Positions 19,264 to 30,134 are shown, numbered from the stretch's first letter. The stretch is 64,000 nucleotides of DNA from Castellaniella caeni NBRC 101664 (GCF_001592225.1 NZ_BCWN01000007.1:1-64000); one strand, 5' to 3'. Numbers and translations are program-made. Notes: generated by a model not told the origin, from the letters alone.

Positions 19264-19760
19264 CTCTCACCCGATCCGACCGCATTCTCCGGGGCACCGC
19301 CGTGCTGTGCCTGGCCGCCGTGGGCTTTGCCCTCGTCTCGCAATACGCCTTTCACCTGCGGCCCTGCGCCTGGTGCGTGCTGCAGCGGCTCATCCTGCTG
19401 GCGATCGCCGCCGTCTGCGGCCTGGCCTCCACCGGCTGGGGCTCGATCCTGGTGCAGCGTATCGGGGCGCTGCTGGCTGCGGCGCTGGGTGTTTGCGGCA
19501 TGCTGGCGGCCTGGTATCAGTACAGCGTGGCATCACACTCGTTTTCCTGCGCCCAGACCTTCGCCGACAAGTTCATGTCGGGCACGGGCCTGGATGCCGC
19601 CCTGCCCTGGCTGTTCGGCATCTACGCCAGCTGCATGGATGCGCGCGTGAGCCTGCTGGGCATCGAATACGCGCTCTGGGGGCTGCTGCTGTTCGTCGTC
19701 TGCACCGGGCTGGCGCTGTGGGTCTTGCTGTCACGCGGCCCGCGGCACGACCGGGCCTGA
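19260..19760 (+). CDS. dsbB: Disulfide bond formation protein B
   Basis: Inner-membrane quinone-dependent oxidase that reoxidises periplasmic DsbA. 166 aa with four transmembrane segments. Both active-site cysteine pairs are visible: Cys36/Cys39 in RPCAWCVLQR and Cys97/Cys125 in the second periplasmic loop. The start codon overlaps the glnD stop (ATGA). It converges with purF. Confidence 0.92.
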   Translation: MTLTRSDRILRGTAVLCLAAVGFALVSQYAFHLRPCAWCVLQRLILLAIAAVCGLASTGWGSILVQRIGALLAAALGVCGMLAAWYQYSVASHSFSCAQTFADKFMSGTGLDAALPWLFGIYASCMDARVSLLGIEYALWGLLLFVVCTGLALWVLLSRGPRHDRA

Positions 19761-19780
19761 GCGGCCCGTGTCCGTCGGCG

Positions 19781-19801
19781 CGCCGCCCTCGGCGGGCGGC
19801 G
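19781..19801. terminator. Hairpin between convergent dsbB and purF
   Basis: CGCCGCCC (19781-19788) and GGGCGGCG (19794-19801) form an 8-bp G+C stem with a five-base loop in the 43-base gap between the two convergent genes. There is no T run on either side, so it is a candidate bidirectional or Rho-assisted end only. Confidence 0.4.
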
Positions 19802-19803
19802 GC

Positions 19804-21306
19804 TCAGGCGTCTTCGGCGGGCGCCACCATGGCGCCCGAGCGGATCGGCAGGCCGCGCGTGCGGCTCAGGCGTTCGAGGTAGGCGGCGTCGATATCGCCC
19901 GTGACGTACTGGCCGCTGAAGCACGATGACTCGAAACCCTGCAGGGCGGGGTTCAGGTCGCGCAGCGACTGTTCGAGATCGGCCAGATCCTGGTACACCA
20001 GGCCGTCCGCGCCGATTTCACGGGCGATCTGCTCGGTGTCCCGGCCCGTGGCGATGAGTTCGGCCTGGGTCGGCATGTCGATGCCGTAGACGTTGGGATA
20101 GCGCACGGCGGGCGCCGCGGAGGCGAAATAGACCTTGTTCGCGCCCGCTGCCCGGGCCATGTCCACGATCTCGCGGCTGGTCGTGCCGCGCACGATGGAA
20201 TCGTCGACCAGCAGCACGTTCTTGCCGCGAAATTCGAGGTCAATGGCGCTGAGTTTCTGGCGCACCGATTTCTTGCGCACGGCCTGGCCCGGCATGATGA
20301 AGGTACGCCCCACGTAGCGGTTCTTGATGAACCCCTCGCGGTAGTTGAGCCCCAGGTGGGCGGCCAGCTGCATGGCCGAGGGGCGGGACGAGTCGGGAAT
20401 CGGCATGACCACATCGACGTCGCCCAGGCGCAGCGACTTGGCGACGTTGTCGGCCAGATACTCGCCCATCTGCAGGCGCGCATCATAGATGGATATGCCG
20501 TCCATGACGGAATCGGGCCGGGCGAAGTAAACGTATTCGAACACGCAGGGGGTCTGCTGCAGGCCGGGCTCGGCGCACAGCTCGTGGCTGACTTCGCCTG
20601 CCTCGGTGATGACGATGGCCTCGCCCGGTGCGACATCGCGCACCAGACTGAAGCCGCTGCCCGTCAGCGCCACGGATTCGGATGCCAGCATCCATTCGGC
20701 GCCTGCCTCGGTGTCGTGGCGCCCGAGGCACAGGGGGCGGATGCCGTGCGGGTCGCGAAACGCCACCAGGCCGAAGCTGCTGATGTTGGCGATGACGGCA
20801 TAGGCGCCCTTGGCGCGTCGATGCACGGCGCGCACCGCCTGGAAGACGGCGTTGGCGTCGAGCGTGACGCCGTCGGAGGCCTGCTGCAGCTCGTGAGCGA
20901 AGACGTTGAGCAGCACCTCGGAATCGGAATTGGTGTTGATGTGGCGGCGGTCGTGCTTGAACAGCGCCTCGCGCAGTTCGCGCCAGTTGGTGAGGTTGCC
21001 GTTGTGCACGAAGGTGATGCCAAAGGGCGCGTTGACGTAAAAAGGCTGGGCCTCGTCCACGCTGGCGCTGGAACCCGCCGTGGGGTAGCGCACCTGCCCC
21101 AGGCCGCTGTTGCCCGGCAAGGCGCGCATGTTGCGTGTGCGAAAGACGTCGCGCACCAGGCCGTGCGCCTTGTGCATGCTGAAGAACTGGTCGTGGGCGG
21201 TGGCAATGCCGGCCGCGTCCTGGCCCCGGTGCTGCAGCAGCAGGAGACTATCGTAGATCAGCTGATTGACCGGGCTTTTGCCCATCACACCGACGATTCC
21301 GCACAT
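19804..21306 (-). CDS. purF: Amidophosphoribosyltransferase
   Basis: First committed enzyme of purine synthesis: makes 5-phosphoribosylamine from PRPP and glutamine. 500 aa. There is no propeptide; the Ntn nucleophile is Cys2 in MCGIVGVMG. The glutaminase domain has LLLQHRGQDAAGIAT and NGNLTNW; the PRTase domain contains the PRPP loop VLLVDDSIVRGTTSREIV. Gene order folC-SPOR-cvpA-purF is the standard betaproteobacterial purF cluster. Confidence 0.97.
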   Translation of the reverse strand: MCGIVGVMGKSPVNQLIYDSLLLLQHRGQDAAGIATAHDQFFSMHKAHGLVRDVFRTRNMRALPGNSGLGQVRYPTAGSSASVDEAQPFYVNAPFGITFVHNGNLTNWRELREALFKHDRRHINTNSDSEVLLNVFAHELQQASDGVTLDANAVFQAVRAVHRRAKGAYAVIANISSFGLVAFRDPHGIRPLCLGRHDTEAGAEWMLASESVALTGSGFSLVRDVAPGEAIVITEAGEVSHELCAEPGLQQTPCVFEYVYFARPDSVMDGISIYDARLQMGEYLADNVAKSLRLGDVDVVMPIPDSSRPSAMQLAAHLGLNYREGFIKNRYVGRTFIMPGQAVRKKSVRQKLSAIDLEFRGKNVLLVDDSIVRGTTSREIVDMARAAGANKVYFASAAPAVRYPNVYGIDMPTQAELIATGRDTEQIAREIGADGLVYQDLADLEQSLRDLNPALQGFESSCFSGQYVTGDIDAAYLERLSRTRGLPIRSGAMVAPAEDA

Positions 21307-21321
21307 GATTGATATCCAGAG

Positions 21322-21810
21322 CTAGTAAGGAAGCAGCTGCGCCACATCGGCGGGCAGCATGGTTTTGACTTGTTGAAACCCTTTGACCAGGGCCGCCGAG
21401 GTGCGCGCCTCGTGCCACCAGGGTTCTTCGGGCAGCTGGGTGTAGCCCGCCAGGCCCACCAGCGCGAGCACCAGCACGATGCCGCGCACGGCGCCGAACA
21501 CCGCCCCCAGGCCGTGATCGGCGGGCGTCAGCCCGGTGCGATCGACCAGCGCGCCCAGCGCCATGTTCAGCAAGCCGACGGCAAACAGCACCAGGATGAA
21601 CACCGTGCCATAGGCGGCCAGGGTGCGCAGCAAACCGTTGCCGATGAGGTCGTCGAGCCAGATCGACGCCGCGGGCCCCCACCAGATGGCGGCCACGAAG
21701 GCCGCCAGGTAGGCGATCAGGGACAGCACTTCGCGCAAGAACCCGCGCAGCAGGCCGATCAGGCAGGACACTGCCACGATCGAGATGACGATGTAGTCGA
21801 AGCTGGTCAC
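21322..21810 (-). CDS. cvpA: CvpA family membrane protein
   Basis: A 162-residue integral membrane protein with four hydrophobic segments, named for its role in colicin V production; recent work in other bacteria links it to envelope robustness and bile or stress tolerance. The N terminus TSFDYIVISIVAVSCLIGLL is typical. The start is GTG at 21810, four bases overlapping the stop of the SPOR gene (GTGA); no ATG would preserve the first helix. It is always found upstream of purF in this group. Confidence 0.92.
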   Translation of the reverse strand: MTSFDYIVISIVAVSCLIGLLRGFLREVLSLIAYLAAFVAAIWWGPAASIWLDDLIGNGLLRTLAAYGTVFILVLFAVGLLNMALGALVDRTGLTPADHGLGAVFGAVRGIVLVLALVGLAGYTQLPEEPWWHEARTSAALVKGFQQVKTMLPADVAQLLPY

Positions 21811-22673
21811 TTGTCGGAGATGAGGCCGTTCTGGTAGCCCAGGGCGCGCAGCCGCGTCTGGGCGGCCTGGGCGGCCTCATGCGAGCTGAAGGGCCCCACC
21901 CGCAGGCGGTAGACCGTGCGCCCCGCCGACTGGCCGCGCTCGACGTAGGCATCGGTGACGCCGGACTGACGCAGATTGTCGCGCCGCCGCTGGGCGTCTT
22001 GTTCAGTGGTATAGGCCGCGACCTGCAGGAAATAGCGCCCTTGTGCGGTGCCGGCCGCGGGGGCCGGGCTGCTGGCCGGGGGTGCCTTGCCCGCCAGCAG
22101 GGCGAGCGCCACGGAGCCATCGTCGGTGCGCTCGGCGGGGGCGCGCGCCGCGGGCTTGGCTGGCTTGCTGGGTTCGGCGGCGGGCCGGGCGGCCGTTTCA
22201 GGGCGCGCTGCCGGTTTGGGCGGCTGGACGGACGCCACGGGCGGCGGCGTCACGGCAGGCGCAGTGGCCGCCGCGGGCGGCTGCACCGTGCCGCCCGCGC
22301 CATCTGGCGTGGGCGGCGTCAGGCTGCCGGATGCGGCCTGGCCGTCAGCCAGCGTGCCGCCGCTGCCGCCTTGGGGGCTGGTTGCGGGCTCGGGGGATTG
22401 CACGGCGCCGTCGGCCTGCGCCGAAGGCGCGGCGTCGGTCACCGGCGGCAGCCCGGTCGGCGCGGCGGGCACCACGATGGGCGCGCGAGTGTCTTCGCTG
22501 ACGGGCTTTTCGAACAACCAGGGCACCACGATGAAGGCGGCCAGCACCAGGGCCAGTGCGCCGATGAGGCGACGCCGGGCCTTGCCGCGCAGTTCTCTGA
22601 GTTGAGCCTCGCTGGTTTGGCCAGAGCGCGACCCGGCACGCTTGCCCGTATCAGTCTCGTGACGAGAAAACAT
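21807..22673 (-). CDS. SPOR-domain protein (DedD-like)
   Basis: A 288-residue bitopic inner-membrane protein: short basic cytoplasmic N terminus, one transmembrane helix (about 40-55, LIGALALVLAAFIVVPWLF), a long Pro/Ala-rich periplasmic linker (about 60-205), and a C-terminal SPOR domain (YFLQVAAYTTEQDAQRRRDN ... RLRVGPFSSHEAAQAAQ). SPOR domains bind denuded glycan strands at the division septum, so a role in cell division like DedD is likely. ATG at 22673 is preferred to a GTG four codons upstream. Confidence 0.9.
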   Translation of the reverse strand: MFSRHETDTGKRAGSRSGQTSEAQLRELRGKARRRLIGALALVLAAFIVVPWLFEKPVSEDTRAPIVVPAAPTGLPPVTDAAPSAQADGAVQSPEPATSPQGGSGGTLADGQAASGSLTPPTPDGAGGTVQPPAAATAPAVTPPPVASVQPPKPAARPETAARPAAEPSKPAKPAARAPAERTDDGSVALALLAGKAPPASSPAPAAGTAQGRYFLQVAAYTTEQDAQRRRDNLRQSGVTDAYVERGQSAGRTVYRLRVGPFSSHEAAQAAQTRLRALGYQNGLISDK

Positions 22674-22719
22674 CGTACAGCTCACCCATTACAAAGGGCG
22701 GGCTGACGCACCCGCCCGG

Positions 22720-24132
22720 TCAAGAGAGGACGTCCCGGCCTTCGCGGCGCAGGGCTTCAAGCACAGGGCCGACCGTTGCAAACGACCCGAATACGAGGAT
22801 TCTATCATTGTCGGTCGCCAGTTTCCGGGCTTGTGCAAACGCTTGTTCCGGACTGTCAAATGTCGATACCTCGACGTCCTGGCGCGCCACGGCGGGCCGG
22901 GGCGCCGCGCGCACGCCGGGCTTGTGTGCGCTGGAGGCGCGAGTGACTTCGGTGGTCTGCGCGATGAAGGGATCGACGGGCGCCACGTCGCCGGCGATCC
23001 GGTGCACGATCTCGGCCAGCTCTTGCGCCGTCGTGCCGCGCGGCCCCTCCAGGGTGGCGCACAGCCAGCGATCGACACGCCGCGTCAGGCGCGACAGCGT
23101 GGTTTCGATATCTTTGTCGCGCAGCATGCCCACCACCGCGTAGGTGTGTGGATAGTGCCCCATGCTGTCGAGATTCTGGCCCAGCGCCGCCGCCGCGTGC
23201 GGGTTGTGGCCCACGTCCAGGATCGTCGCGGGCAGGCCCGGCAGAATCTGCATGCGCCCCGGCAGGTTGACGTGCAAGAGGCCCTGGCGCACGTTTTGCT
23301 GCGTCACCACCAGACGGTCGCGCAGGTTTTCGAGTGCCGCCAGTGCCGCGGAGGCATTGAGCAGCTGGTTGGCCCCGCGCAGCGCGGGATAGCCCAGCGC
23401 ATTGCGACGCTGGGAGCGCCCGCCATAAGCCCACTGCTGGCGGTCGCCCGAATAGTTGAAATCGGTGCCGAAGCGCCAGAGATCGGCACCGATCTCGGCG
23501 GCGTAGTCGATGACCGTCTGGGGCGGCACGGGGTCCGCGCAGATGGCCGGCTTGCCCGGGCGGAAGATGTGCGCCTTTTCCCAGCCGATCGCCTCGCGGG
23601 TATTGCCCAGGTAGGCCATGTGGTCGAGATCGACACTGGTGAGGATGGCGCAGTCGGTGTCGATGAGATTGACGGCGTCCAGGCGCCCGCCCAGCCCGAC
23701 TTCGAGCACCACCACGTCCAGCCGGGCGGCCTGGAAGATCAGCAGGGCGGCCAGCGTGGTCATCTCGAAGTACGTCAGCGTGGTGTCACCGCGCGCGGCT
23801 TCGATGCGCGCCAGCTGGGCGACGATGTCGGCATCGCTGGCCTCGACGCCGTTGACGCGGATGCGCTCGTTGAAGCGCAGCAGGTGCGGCGAGGTGTACT
23901 GCCCCACCTGGTAGCCGGCATCGAGCAGGATGGATTCCAGCATGGCGCAGGTGGATCCCTTGCCGTTGGTGCCGGCCACCGTGATCTTGACGCAGTCCAG
24001 GCGCACGTCCAGGCGCTGGGCCACGGTACGGATACGCTCGAGCCCGAGATCGATGGGCTTGGGATGCAGGGTGTCCAGGTAGGCGAGCCAGTCAGCCAGG
24101 CCGGCGTCCGGCGCGGGAGCAATCGATGACAT
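22720..24132 (-). CDS. folC: Dihydrofolate synthase / folylpolyglutamate synthase
   Basis: Adds glutamate to dihydropteroate and then extends polyglutamate tails on folates. 470 aa. The Mur-ligase ATP loop VAGTNGKGSTCAMLES, the Ω-loop region GQYTSPHLLRFNERIRVNG and the C-terminal ILDVGHNPHAAAAL and VLVFGSFATVG-like segment are present. An in-frame GTG at 24147 is an alternative start. In relatives accD lies directly upstream; here the upstream neighbour is lpdA, with an intrinsic terminator between them, so folC must have its own promoter. Confidence 0.95.
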   Translation of the reverse strand: MSSIAPAPDAGLADWLAYLDTLHPKPIDLGLERIRTVAQRLDVRLDCVKITVAGTNGKGSTCAMLESILLDAGYQVGQYTSPHLLRFNERIRVNGVEASDADIVAQLARIEAARGDTTLTYFEMTTLAALLIFQAARLDVVVLEVGLGGRLDAVNLIDTDCAILTSVDLDHMAYLGNTREAIGWEKAHIFRPGKPAICADPVPPQTVIDYAAEIGADLWRFGTDFNYSGDRQQWAYGGRSQRRNALGYPALRGANQLLNASAALAALENLRDRLVVTQQNVRQGLLHVNLPGRMQILPGLPATILDVGHNPHAAAALGQNLDSMGHYPHTYAVVGMLRDKDIETTLSRLTRRVDRWLCATLEGPRGTTAQELAEIVHRIAGDVAPVDPFIAQTTEVTRASSAHKPGVRAAPRPAVARQDVEVSTFDSPEQAFAQARKLATDNDRILVFGSFATVGPVLEALRREGRDVLS

Positions 24133-24149
24133 GAGAATGAGAACCACAA

Positions 24150-24186
24150 AGAAAAACGGCAGGTGCCGATATTAGCACCTGCCGTC
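24150..24186 (-). terminator. Rho-independent terminator of the pyruvate dehydrogenase operon
   Basis: An 11-bp perfect stem, ACGGCAGGTGC (24156-24166) with GCACCTGCCGT (24175-24185), loop of eight bases, is followed on the minus strand by TTTTTCTTTG. It is the clearest intrinsic terminator in the window and lies about 60 bases past the lpdA stop. Confidence 0.87.
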
Positions 24187-24245
24187 TGGCCACACGCGAG
24201 CACCCCTACTTTGCAAACAGGCTGCGCTGCGTGAAGGCCACCTTT

Positions 24246-26045
24246 TTACTTCTTGCGCGCCGGAGGCACGTCGGTGCAGTGGCCATCGGCCACTTCGGCG
24301 GCCATGCCGATCGACTCGCCCAGGGTTGGGTGCGGGTGGATCGTCTTGCCGATATCGACGGAATCCGCCCCCATCTCGATGGCCAGCGCCACTTCGCCGA
24401 TGAGGTCGCCCGCGTGCGTGCCGACGATGCCGCCACCCAGTACGCGGCCGGTTTCAGCGTCGAACAAGAGCTTGGTGAAGCCCTCGTCGCGCCCGTTGGC
24501 GATGGCGCGCCCGGAAGCCTGCCAGGGGAACAGCCCCTTCTTGAGCGCAATACCGTCTTTCTTGGCTGCCTCTTCGGTCAGGCCCACCCAGGCCACTTCG
24601 GGATCGGTGTAGGCCACCGACGGAATCACGCGGGCGTCGAAGAAGGCCTTCTGCCCGGCGATGGCCTCGGCCGCCACGTGCGCCTCGTGCACCGCCTTGT
24701 GTGCCAGCATGGGCTGGCCGACGATGTCGCCGATGGCGTAGATGTGCGGCACGTTGGTGCGCATCTGCTTGTCGACCGGGATGAAGCCGCGTTCGCCGAC
24801 GGCGACCCCGGCGTTCTCGGCACCGATTTTCTTGCCGTTGGGCGCGCGGCCCACGGCCTGCAGCACCAGGTCGTAGCGCTGGGGTTCTTTGGGGGCGGCT
24901 TCGCCCTCGAAGGTGACCCAGATGCCGTCTTCCCTGGCCTCGGCGCCCACCGTCTTGGTCTTGAGCATGACGTGATCGAAGCGCTGTGCGTTCATCTTGT
25001 CCCAGACCTTGACGAGGTCGCGGTCGGCGCCCGTCATGAGCGTGGGCAGCATTTCGACGACGTCCAGGCGCGCGCCCAGGGCCGAGTACACGGTGCCCAT
25101 TTCCAGACCGATGATGCCGCCGCCCACGATCAGCATGCGCTGCGGCACCGATTTCAGCGCCAGAGCCCCGGTGGAATCGACGATGCGGGGATCGTCGGGC
25201 AGGAACGGCAGCTTCACCGATTGGCTGCCCGCGGCGATGATGGCCGAGGCGAACTTGATGGTGGTCTTGCCGCCGTCGGCCTTGACGACGACCAGGTGGT
25301 GCGGGTCGGCAAAGGTGCCCACCCCCTGGACGACCGTCACCTTGCGCGCCTTGGCCATGCCCGCCAGGCCGCCCGTGAGCTTGCCCACCACGCCGTCCTT
25401 GTAGCCGCGCAGGGCATCGAGGTCGATCTTGGGCTCGCCAAAGGCGATGCCGTGCGCGGCCATGGACTTGGCCTCTTCGAGCACGCCCACGGTGTGCAGC
25501 AAGGCCTTGGAGGGGATGCAACCCACGTTCAGGCACACACCGCCCAGGGTGGCGTAGCGCTCGACGAGCGTGACGCGCAGGCCCAGGTCGGCGGCGCGAA
25601 ACGCCGCCGAATAGCCGCCGGGACCGGCGCCCAGCACCAGCACGTCGCAATCGGCGTCGGGCGTGCCCGTGAAGTTGGCGGCGGCGGGTGCCGCCACGGC
25701 GCTGGGTGCAGGGGCTGCGGCAGGCGCCGGACTGGCCGCCGGGGCGGCTGCCGCAGCCGGACTGGCGCTGGCCGCCGGGGCGGCATCGGCGGGCGCTGCC
25801 GCGCCCTCGGCCGCCTCGACGCGCAGAATGGCCGTGCCCTGCGAGACCTTGTCGCCGATCTTGACGAGAATTTCTTTCACCACCCCGCCCTGGTCGGCCG
25901 GGATCTCCATCGAGGCTTTGTCGGACTCGACGGTGATCAGGCTTTGCTCGGCGGCGATGGTGTCGCCCACGGCCACCAGGATTTCGATCACGTCCACCTG
26001 ATCGAAATCGCCGATATCCGGAACATTGACGTCCTTGAGACTCAT
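24246..26045 (-). CDS. lpdA: Dihydrolipoyl dehydrogenase (E3) with N-terminal lipoyl domain
   Basis: Reoxidises dihydrolipoamide in the pyruvate dehydrogenase complex, passing electrons via FAD to NAD+. 599 aa, about 120 longer than a plain E3. Residues 1-80 are a lipoyl domain with the lipoylated Lys43 (SDKAS); an Ala/Pro linker follows (about 85-120); then the FAD motif [20 protein letters not shown], the redox disulfide in [13 protein letters not shown] and a C-terminal HPHPTLGE His/Glu pair. The extra lipoyl domain is known from several betaproteobacteria and Neisseria. It lies 10 bases after aceF. Confidence 0.96.
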   Translation of the reverse strand: MSLKDVNVPDIGDFDQVDVIEILVAVGDTIAAEQSLITVESDKASMEIPADQGGVVKEILVKIGDKVSQGTAILRVEAAEGAAAPADAAPAASASPAAAAAPAASPAPAAAPAPSAVAAPAAANFTGTPDADCDVLVLGAGPGGYSAAFRAADLGLRVTLVERYATLGGVCLNVGCIPSKALLHTVGVLEEAKSMAAHGIAFGEPKIDLDALRGYKDGVVGKLTGGLAGMAKARKVTVVQGVGTFADPHHLVVVKADGGKTTIKFASAIIAAGSQSVKLPFLPDDPRIVDSTGALALKSVPQRMLIVGGGIIGLEMGTVYSALGARLDVVEMLPTLMTGADRDLVKVWDKMNAQRFDHVMLKTKTVGAEAREDGIWVTFEGEAAPKEPQRYDLVLQAVGRAPNGKKIGAENAGVAVGERGFIPVDKQMRTNVPHIYAIGDIVGQPMLAHKAVHEAHVAAEAIAGQKAFFDARVIPSVAYTDPEVAWVGLTEEAAKKDGIALKKGLFPWQASGRAIANGRDEGFTKLLFDAETGRVLGGGIVGTHAGDLIGEVALAIEMGADSVDIGKTIHPHPTLGESIGMAAEVADGHCTDVPPARKK

Positions 26046-26055
26046 GCGAAGCTCC

Positions 26056-27411
26056 TTACAGGATGATGCGGCGGAAGTCCGCCAGCAGACCGGCCAGATA
26101 GGCGTTGAAGCGGGCTGCGGCGGCGCCGTCGATCACGCGGTGATCGTAGGACAGGGACAGGGGCAGCATCAGGCGCGGCTGGAAGGCCTTGCCATCCCAC
26201 ACCGGCTGCATGGCCGAACGCGAGACACCCAGGATGGCCACTTCGGGCGCATTGATGATGGGCGTGAAGTCGGTGCCGCCGATGCCGCCCAGCGACGAGA
26301 TCGAGAAGCAGCCGCCTTGCATCTGCGACGGCGAGAGCTTGCCCTCGCGAGCCTGGGCAGCCAGTTCGGACATCTCGCTGGCCAGCTCGAACACGCCTTT
26401 CTTGTCGGCGTCACGGATGACCGGCACTACCAGCCCATTGGGCGTATCGGCGGCAAAGCCGATGTGGTAGTAGTGCTTGAGCACCAGATTGTCGCCGTCG
26501 AGCGAGGCATTGAATTCCGGGAATTTCTTCAGGGCCGCGACGACCGCCTTGATGAGGAAGGCGAGCATGGTGACCTTGAGGCCGGACTTCCTGTTCTCGG
26601 CGTTGAGCTGCTGGCGCAGGGCCTCGAGCTCGGTGATGTCGGCCACCTCGTTGTTCGTCACGTGGGGGATCATCACCCAGTTGCGATGCAGGTTGGCGCC
26701 CGAGATCTTCTTGATGCGCGACAGCGGCTTGGCTTCGATCTCGCCGAACTTGGCGAAATCGACCTTGGGCCAGCCCAGCACGCTGAAGCCCTCGCCGCCC
26801 GGCAAGGTGGAGCCGACCGGGCTTGCGCCGCCCGTGGCCAGGGCCTGCTTGACGTAGGCACGCACGTCGTCGGCCGTGATGCGGTTTTTCGGGCCGCTGC
26901 CGGTGACCTGGGCCAGATTGACCCCCAGCTCGCGGGCAAAGTGACGCACCGACGGCGAAGCGTGCGGCAGATTGCGCAGCGGCACCTCGGCTTCGGCGTA
27001 CGAGGCCGTGGGCGACACCCGCGCCGGGGCCGGCGCGGCGACGGACGCCGGCGCGGGCGCCGCGACAGGCGTCGGCGCAGCAACAGGGGCTGAGACGGGC
27101 GCGGGTGCGGCGGGCGCCGCTGCTGCCGGCGCCGGAGCCGCTTCCGCGGCAGGTGCGGCGGCGGCCTCTTCGGCGGCCTCGACTTCGAGGATCACCGAAC
27201 CCTCGGCGACCTTGTCGCCGACCTTGACCTTGATGGCCTTGACCACCCCGCCCTGCGAGGCGGGGATTTCCATGGACGCCTTGTCGGATTCGACGGTGAT
27301 CAGGCTTTGTTCGGCGGTGATGGTGTCACCCACCGCCACCAGCAGTTCGATGACGTCGACCTGATCGAAGTCGCCGATGTCGGGGACCTTGATTTCCACG
27401 ATAGCACTCAT
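26056..27411 (-). CDS. aceF: Pyruvate dehydrogenase E2, dihydrolipoyl acetyltransferase
   Basis: Core acetyltransferase of the pyruvate dehydrogenase complex, making acetyl-CoA. 451 aa. One lipoyl domain (Lys44 in [10 protein letters not shown]), a long Ala/Pro flexible linker (about 85-145), a peripheral-subunit-binding domain ([19 protein letters not shown]) and the catalytic domain ending with the active-site motif [15 protein letters not shown]. Only one lipoyl domain is present, fewer than the three in E. coli. Its first 80 residues closely match the lipoyl domain of the neighbouring lpdA. Confidence 0.96.
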   Translation of the reverse strand: MSAIVEIKVPDIGDFDQVDVIELLVAVGDTITAEQSLITVESDKASMEIPASQGGVVKAIKVKVGDKVAEGSVILEVEAAEEAAAAPAAEAAPAPAAAAPAAPAPVSAPVAAPTPVAAPAPASVAAPAPARVSPTASYAEAEVPLRNLPHASPSVRHFARELGVNLAQVTGSGPKNRITADDVRAYVKQALATGGASPVGSTLPGGEGFSVLGWPKVDFAKFGEIEAKPLSRIKKISGANLHRNWVMIPHVTNNEVADITELEALRQQLNAENRKSGLKVTMLAFLIKAVVAALKKFPEFNASLDGDNLVLKHYYHIGFAADTPNGLVVPVIRDADKKGVFELASEMSELAAQAREGKLSPSQMQGGCFSISSLGGIGGTDFTPIINAPEVAILGVSRSAMQPVWDGKAFQPRLMLPLSLSYDHRVIDGAAAARFNAYLAGLLADFRRIIL

Positions 27412-27425
27412 GTTCCTCGTCCTCC

Positions 27426-30134
27426 TTAGGCGTGATGCGGGTTGGCCTTGTTGGCGTCAATCCCGTACTTGGCGATGGCTTCGGCGCACTTGGCGATGTC
27501 GATCGTGCCTTCGTCGGCCAGGCTGCGCAGGGCGGCCAGCACGATGAAGTGGCGATCGATCTCGAAGTGCTTGCGCAGTTCGGAGCGATAGTCGGAACGC
27601 CCGAAGCCGTCCGTGCCCAGCACCTTGAAGTGGCGCCCGTCGGGAATGAACGGACGGATCATGTCGCCATAGGCCTTGATGTAGTCGGTGGAGACGATGA
27701 TCGGGCCTTGCGTGCCCTTGAGCTGCTGGGTGACGTAGGCTTCTTGCGCCGGCTCGGTGGGGTGCAGCAGATTGTGGCGCTCGGTGTCCAGGCCGTTGCG
27801 GCGCAGTTCGCTGAAACTGGTGGCGCTCCAGACGTCGGACGTGACGCCCCAGTCTTTTTCGAGCAGGTCTTGCGCGGCGATGACTTCGCGCAGGATGGTG
27901 CCCGAGCCCATGAGCTGCACGTGCGCCTTGCCCGCCTTGGCGCTGGACTGCAGCTTGTACATGCCCTTGAGGATGCCCTCTTCGTCGCCCGCCTTCAGGC
28001 CCGGCTGCGAGTAGTTCTCGTTCATCACCGTGATGTAGAAGAACACGTCTTCCTGGTTGTGCATCATGCGCTCGATGCCGCTGCGGATGATGACCGCCAC
28101 CTCGTGGGCAAAGGCCGGGTCGTAGGCCACGCAGTTGGGAATGAGCGAAGCCTGGATGTGGCTATGGCCGTCTTCGTGCTGCAGGCCTTCGCCGTTAAGC
28201 GTGGTGCGCCCCGCCGTGCCGCCCAGCACGAAGCCGCGCGCCAGCATGTCGCCCGCCGCCCAGGCGTGGTCGCCAAAGCGCTGGAAGCCGAACATCGAGT
28301 AATAGATGAAGAACGGGATCATGATGGTGTTGCTGACCGAGTACGACGTGGCCGCCGCAACCCAGGAGCAGAAACCGCCCGCTTCGTTGATGCCTTCTTG
28401 CAGCAGCTGGCCGTTTTCGGCCTCGCGGTAGTACATCACCTGGCCCTTGTCCACCGGCACGTACTTCTGCCCTTCGGGCGCATAGATGCCGATCTGGCGG
28501 AACAGGCCTTCCATGCCGAAGGTGCGCGATTCATCGACCAGGATGGGCACCACGCGCGGCGCCAGCGCCTTGTCGCGCAGCAGCTGGTTGAGCACGCGCA
28601 CGAAGGCTTGCGTGGTGGAGATCTCGCGGCCTTCGGCGGTGGGCTCGAGCACGGCCTTGAAGGCGTCGAGGCTGGGCACCGGCAGCGATTCGTCCGCCTT
28701 CTGGCGGCGGTGCGGCAGGTAGCCGCCCAGCGCCTTGCGGTGCTCGTGCAGGTACTTCATCTCGGGCGAATCTTCGGCCGGCTTGTAGAAGGGGATGTCG
28801 TCGATCTTGTCGTCGGGGATGGGAATGTTGAAGCGGTCGCGGAATTCGCGCACCGAATCGATGTCCAGCTTCTTTTGCTGGTGCGTGGGGTTCTTGGCCT
28901 GGCCCACGTGACCCATGCCGTAGCCCTTGATGGTCTTGGCGAGAATGACCGAAGGCTGGTCTTTGTGACCGGCCGCCGAAGCAAACGCGGCGTAGACCTT
29001 GTGCGGATCGTGACCGCCGCGGTTCAGGCGCCAGACGTCTTCGTCGCTCATGCGGCTGACCATTTCGAGCAGCTTGGGGTGCTTGCCGAAGAATTTCTCG
29101 CGCACGAACTTGCCGTCGTTGGCCTTGTAGGCCTGGTATTCGCCATCGACGGTCTCTTCCATGACGCGACGCAGGATACCTTCCTTGTCGCGCGCAAAGA
29201 GCGGATCCCAGTAGCCGCCCCAGATGAGCTTGATGACGTTCCAGCCATTGCCGCGGAAGGCGCCTTCGAGTTCCTGGATGATCTTGCCGTTGCCGCGCAC
29301 CGGGCCGTCCAGGCGCTGCAGGTTGCAGTTGACCACAAAGATGAGATTGTCGAGTTTTTCACGGGCGGCCAGGCCGATGGCGGCCAGGGTCTCGGGCTCG
29401 TCGATCTCGCCGTCACCCACGAAGACCCAGACCTTGCGCTGATCGGTGTGCGCCAGGCCACGCGCCTGCAGGTACTTGAGGAAGCGCGCCTGGTAGATGG
29501 CCATCATGGGGCCAAGGCCCATGGACACCGTGGAGAACTGCCAGAAGCTGGGCATGAGCTTGGGGTGCGGGTAGGACGACAGCCCCTTGCCCTTGCCACC
29601 GACTTCCTGGCGGAACCAGTTGAGGTTTTCTTCGGTGAGGCGGCCTTCGAGGAAGGCGCGCGAGTACATGCCGGGCGACGAATGGCCCTGGAAGTACACC
29701 AGGTCGCCGCCGTGGTCGGGCGATTCGGCGTGCCAGAAGTGGTTCTGGCCGCATTCGATCATGGTGGCAAGCGATGCGAACGAGGCAATGTGCCCGCCCA
29801 GGCTGCCGCCATCGGGCGGTTCGTGCTTGTTGGCCTTGACCACCATGGCCATGGCGTTCCAGCGGATATAGGAGCGGATGCGCTCTTCGAGCACCATATT
29901 GCCCGGATGCGGCGGTTCGAGCCCCGGCGGGATGGTGTTGACGTAGGCGGTGTTGAGCGAATACGGGATGTGCGCGCCGGAACGGCGGGCCAGGTCGATC
30001 AGGCTTTCGATGAGGAAGTGGGCGCGTTCGGCCCCTTCGCGATCGAGGACGGCTTCAAGTGCATCGAGCCATTCTTGTGTTTCCTGCTGATCGGGATCCG
30101 TCACAGCGGTGTTGGCTTGTTCAAGAGAGGACAT
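27426..30134 (-). CDS. aceE: Pyruvate dehydrogenase E1 component
   Basis: Thiamine-diphosphate enzyme that decarboxylates pyruvate and reductively acetylates E2; homodimeric type. 902 aa. The TPP/Mg motif runs from [16 protein letters not shown] to [16 protein letters not shown]. The start at 30134 is the first ATG of the conserved region and has AGGAGA upstream; a long in-frame N-terminal extension lies in the 5' leader and is not expected to be translated. aceE-aceF-lpdA gaps are 14 and 10 bases, one operon. Confidence 0.97.
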   Translation of the reverse strand: MSSLEQANTAVTDPDQQETQEWLDALEAVLDREGAERAHFLIESLIDLARRSGAHIPYSLNTAYVNTIPPGLEPPHPGNMVLEERIRSYIRWNAMAMVVKANKHEPPDGGSLGGHIASFASLATMIECGQNHFWHAESPDHGGDLVYFQGHSSPGMYSRAFLEGRLTEENLNWFRQEVGGKGKGLSSYPHPKLMPSFWQFSTVSMGLGPMMAIYQARFLKYLQARGLAHTDQRKVWVFVGDGEIDEPETLAAIGLAAREKLDNLIFVVNCNLQRLDGPVRGNGKIIQELEGAFRGNGWNVIKLIWGGYWDPLFARDKEGILRRVMEETVDGEYQAYKANDGKFVREKFFGKHPKLLEMVSRMSDEDVWRLNRGGHDPHKVYAAFASAAGHKDQPSVILAKTIKGYGMGHVGQAKNPTHQQKKLDIDSVREFRDRFNIPIPDDKIDDIPFYKPAEDSPEMKYLHEHRKALGGYLPHRRQKADESLPVPSLDAFKAVLEPTAEGREISTTQAFVRVLNQLLRDKALAPRVVPILVDESRTFGMEGLFRQIGIYAPEGQKYVPVDKGQVMYYREAENGQLLQEGINEAGGFCSWVAAATSYSVSNTIMIPFFIYYSMFGFQRFGDHAWAAGDMLARGFVLGGTAGRTTLNGEGLQHEDGHSHIQASLIPNCVAYDPAFAHEVAVIIRSGIERMMHNQEDVFFYITVMNENYSQPGLKAGDEEGILKGMYKLQSSAKAGKAHVQLMGSGTILREVIAAQDLLEKDWGVTSDVWSATSFSELRRNGLDTERHNLLHPTEPAQEAYVTQQLKGTQGPIIVSTDYIKAYGDMIRPFIPDGRHFKVLGTDGFGRSDYRSELRKHFEIDRHFIVLAALRSLADEGTIDIAKCAEAIAKYGIDANKANPHHA

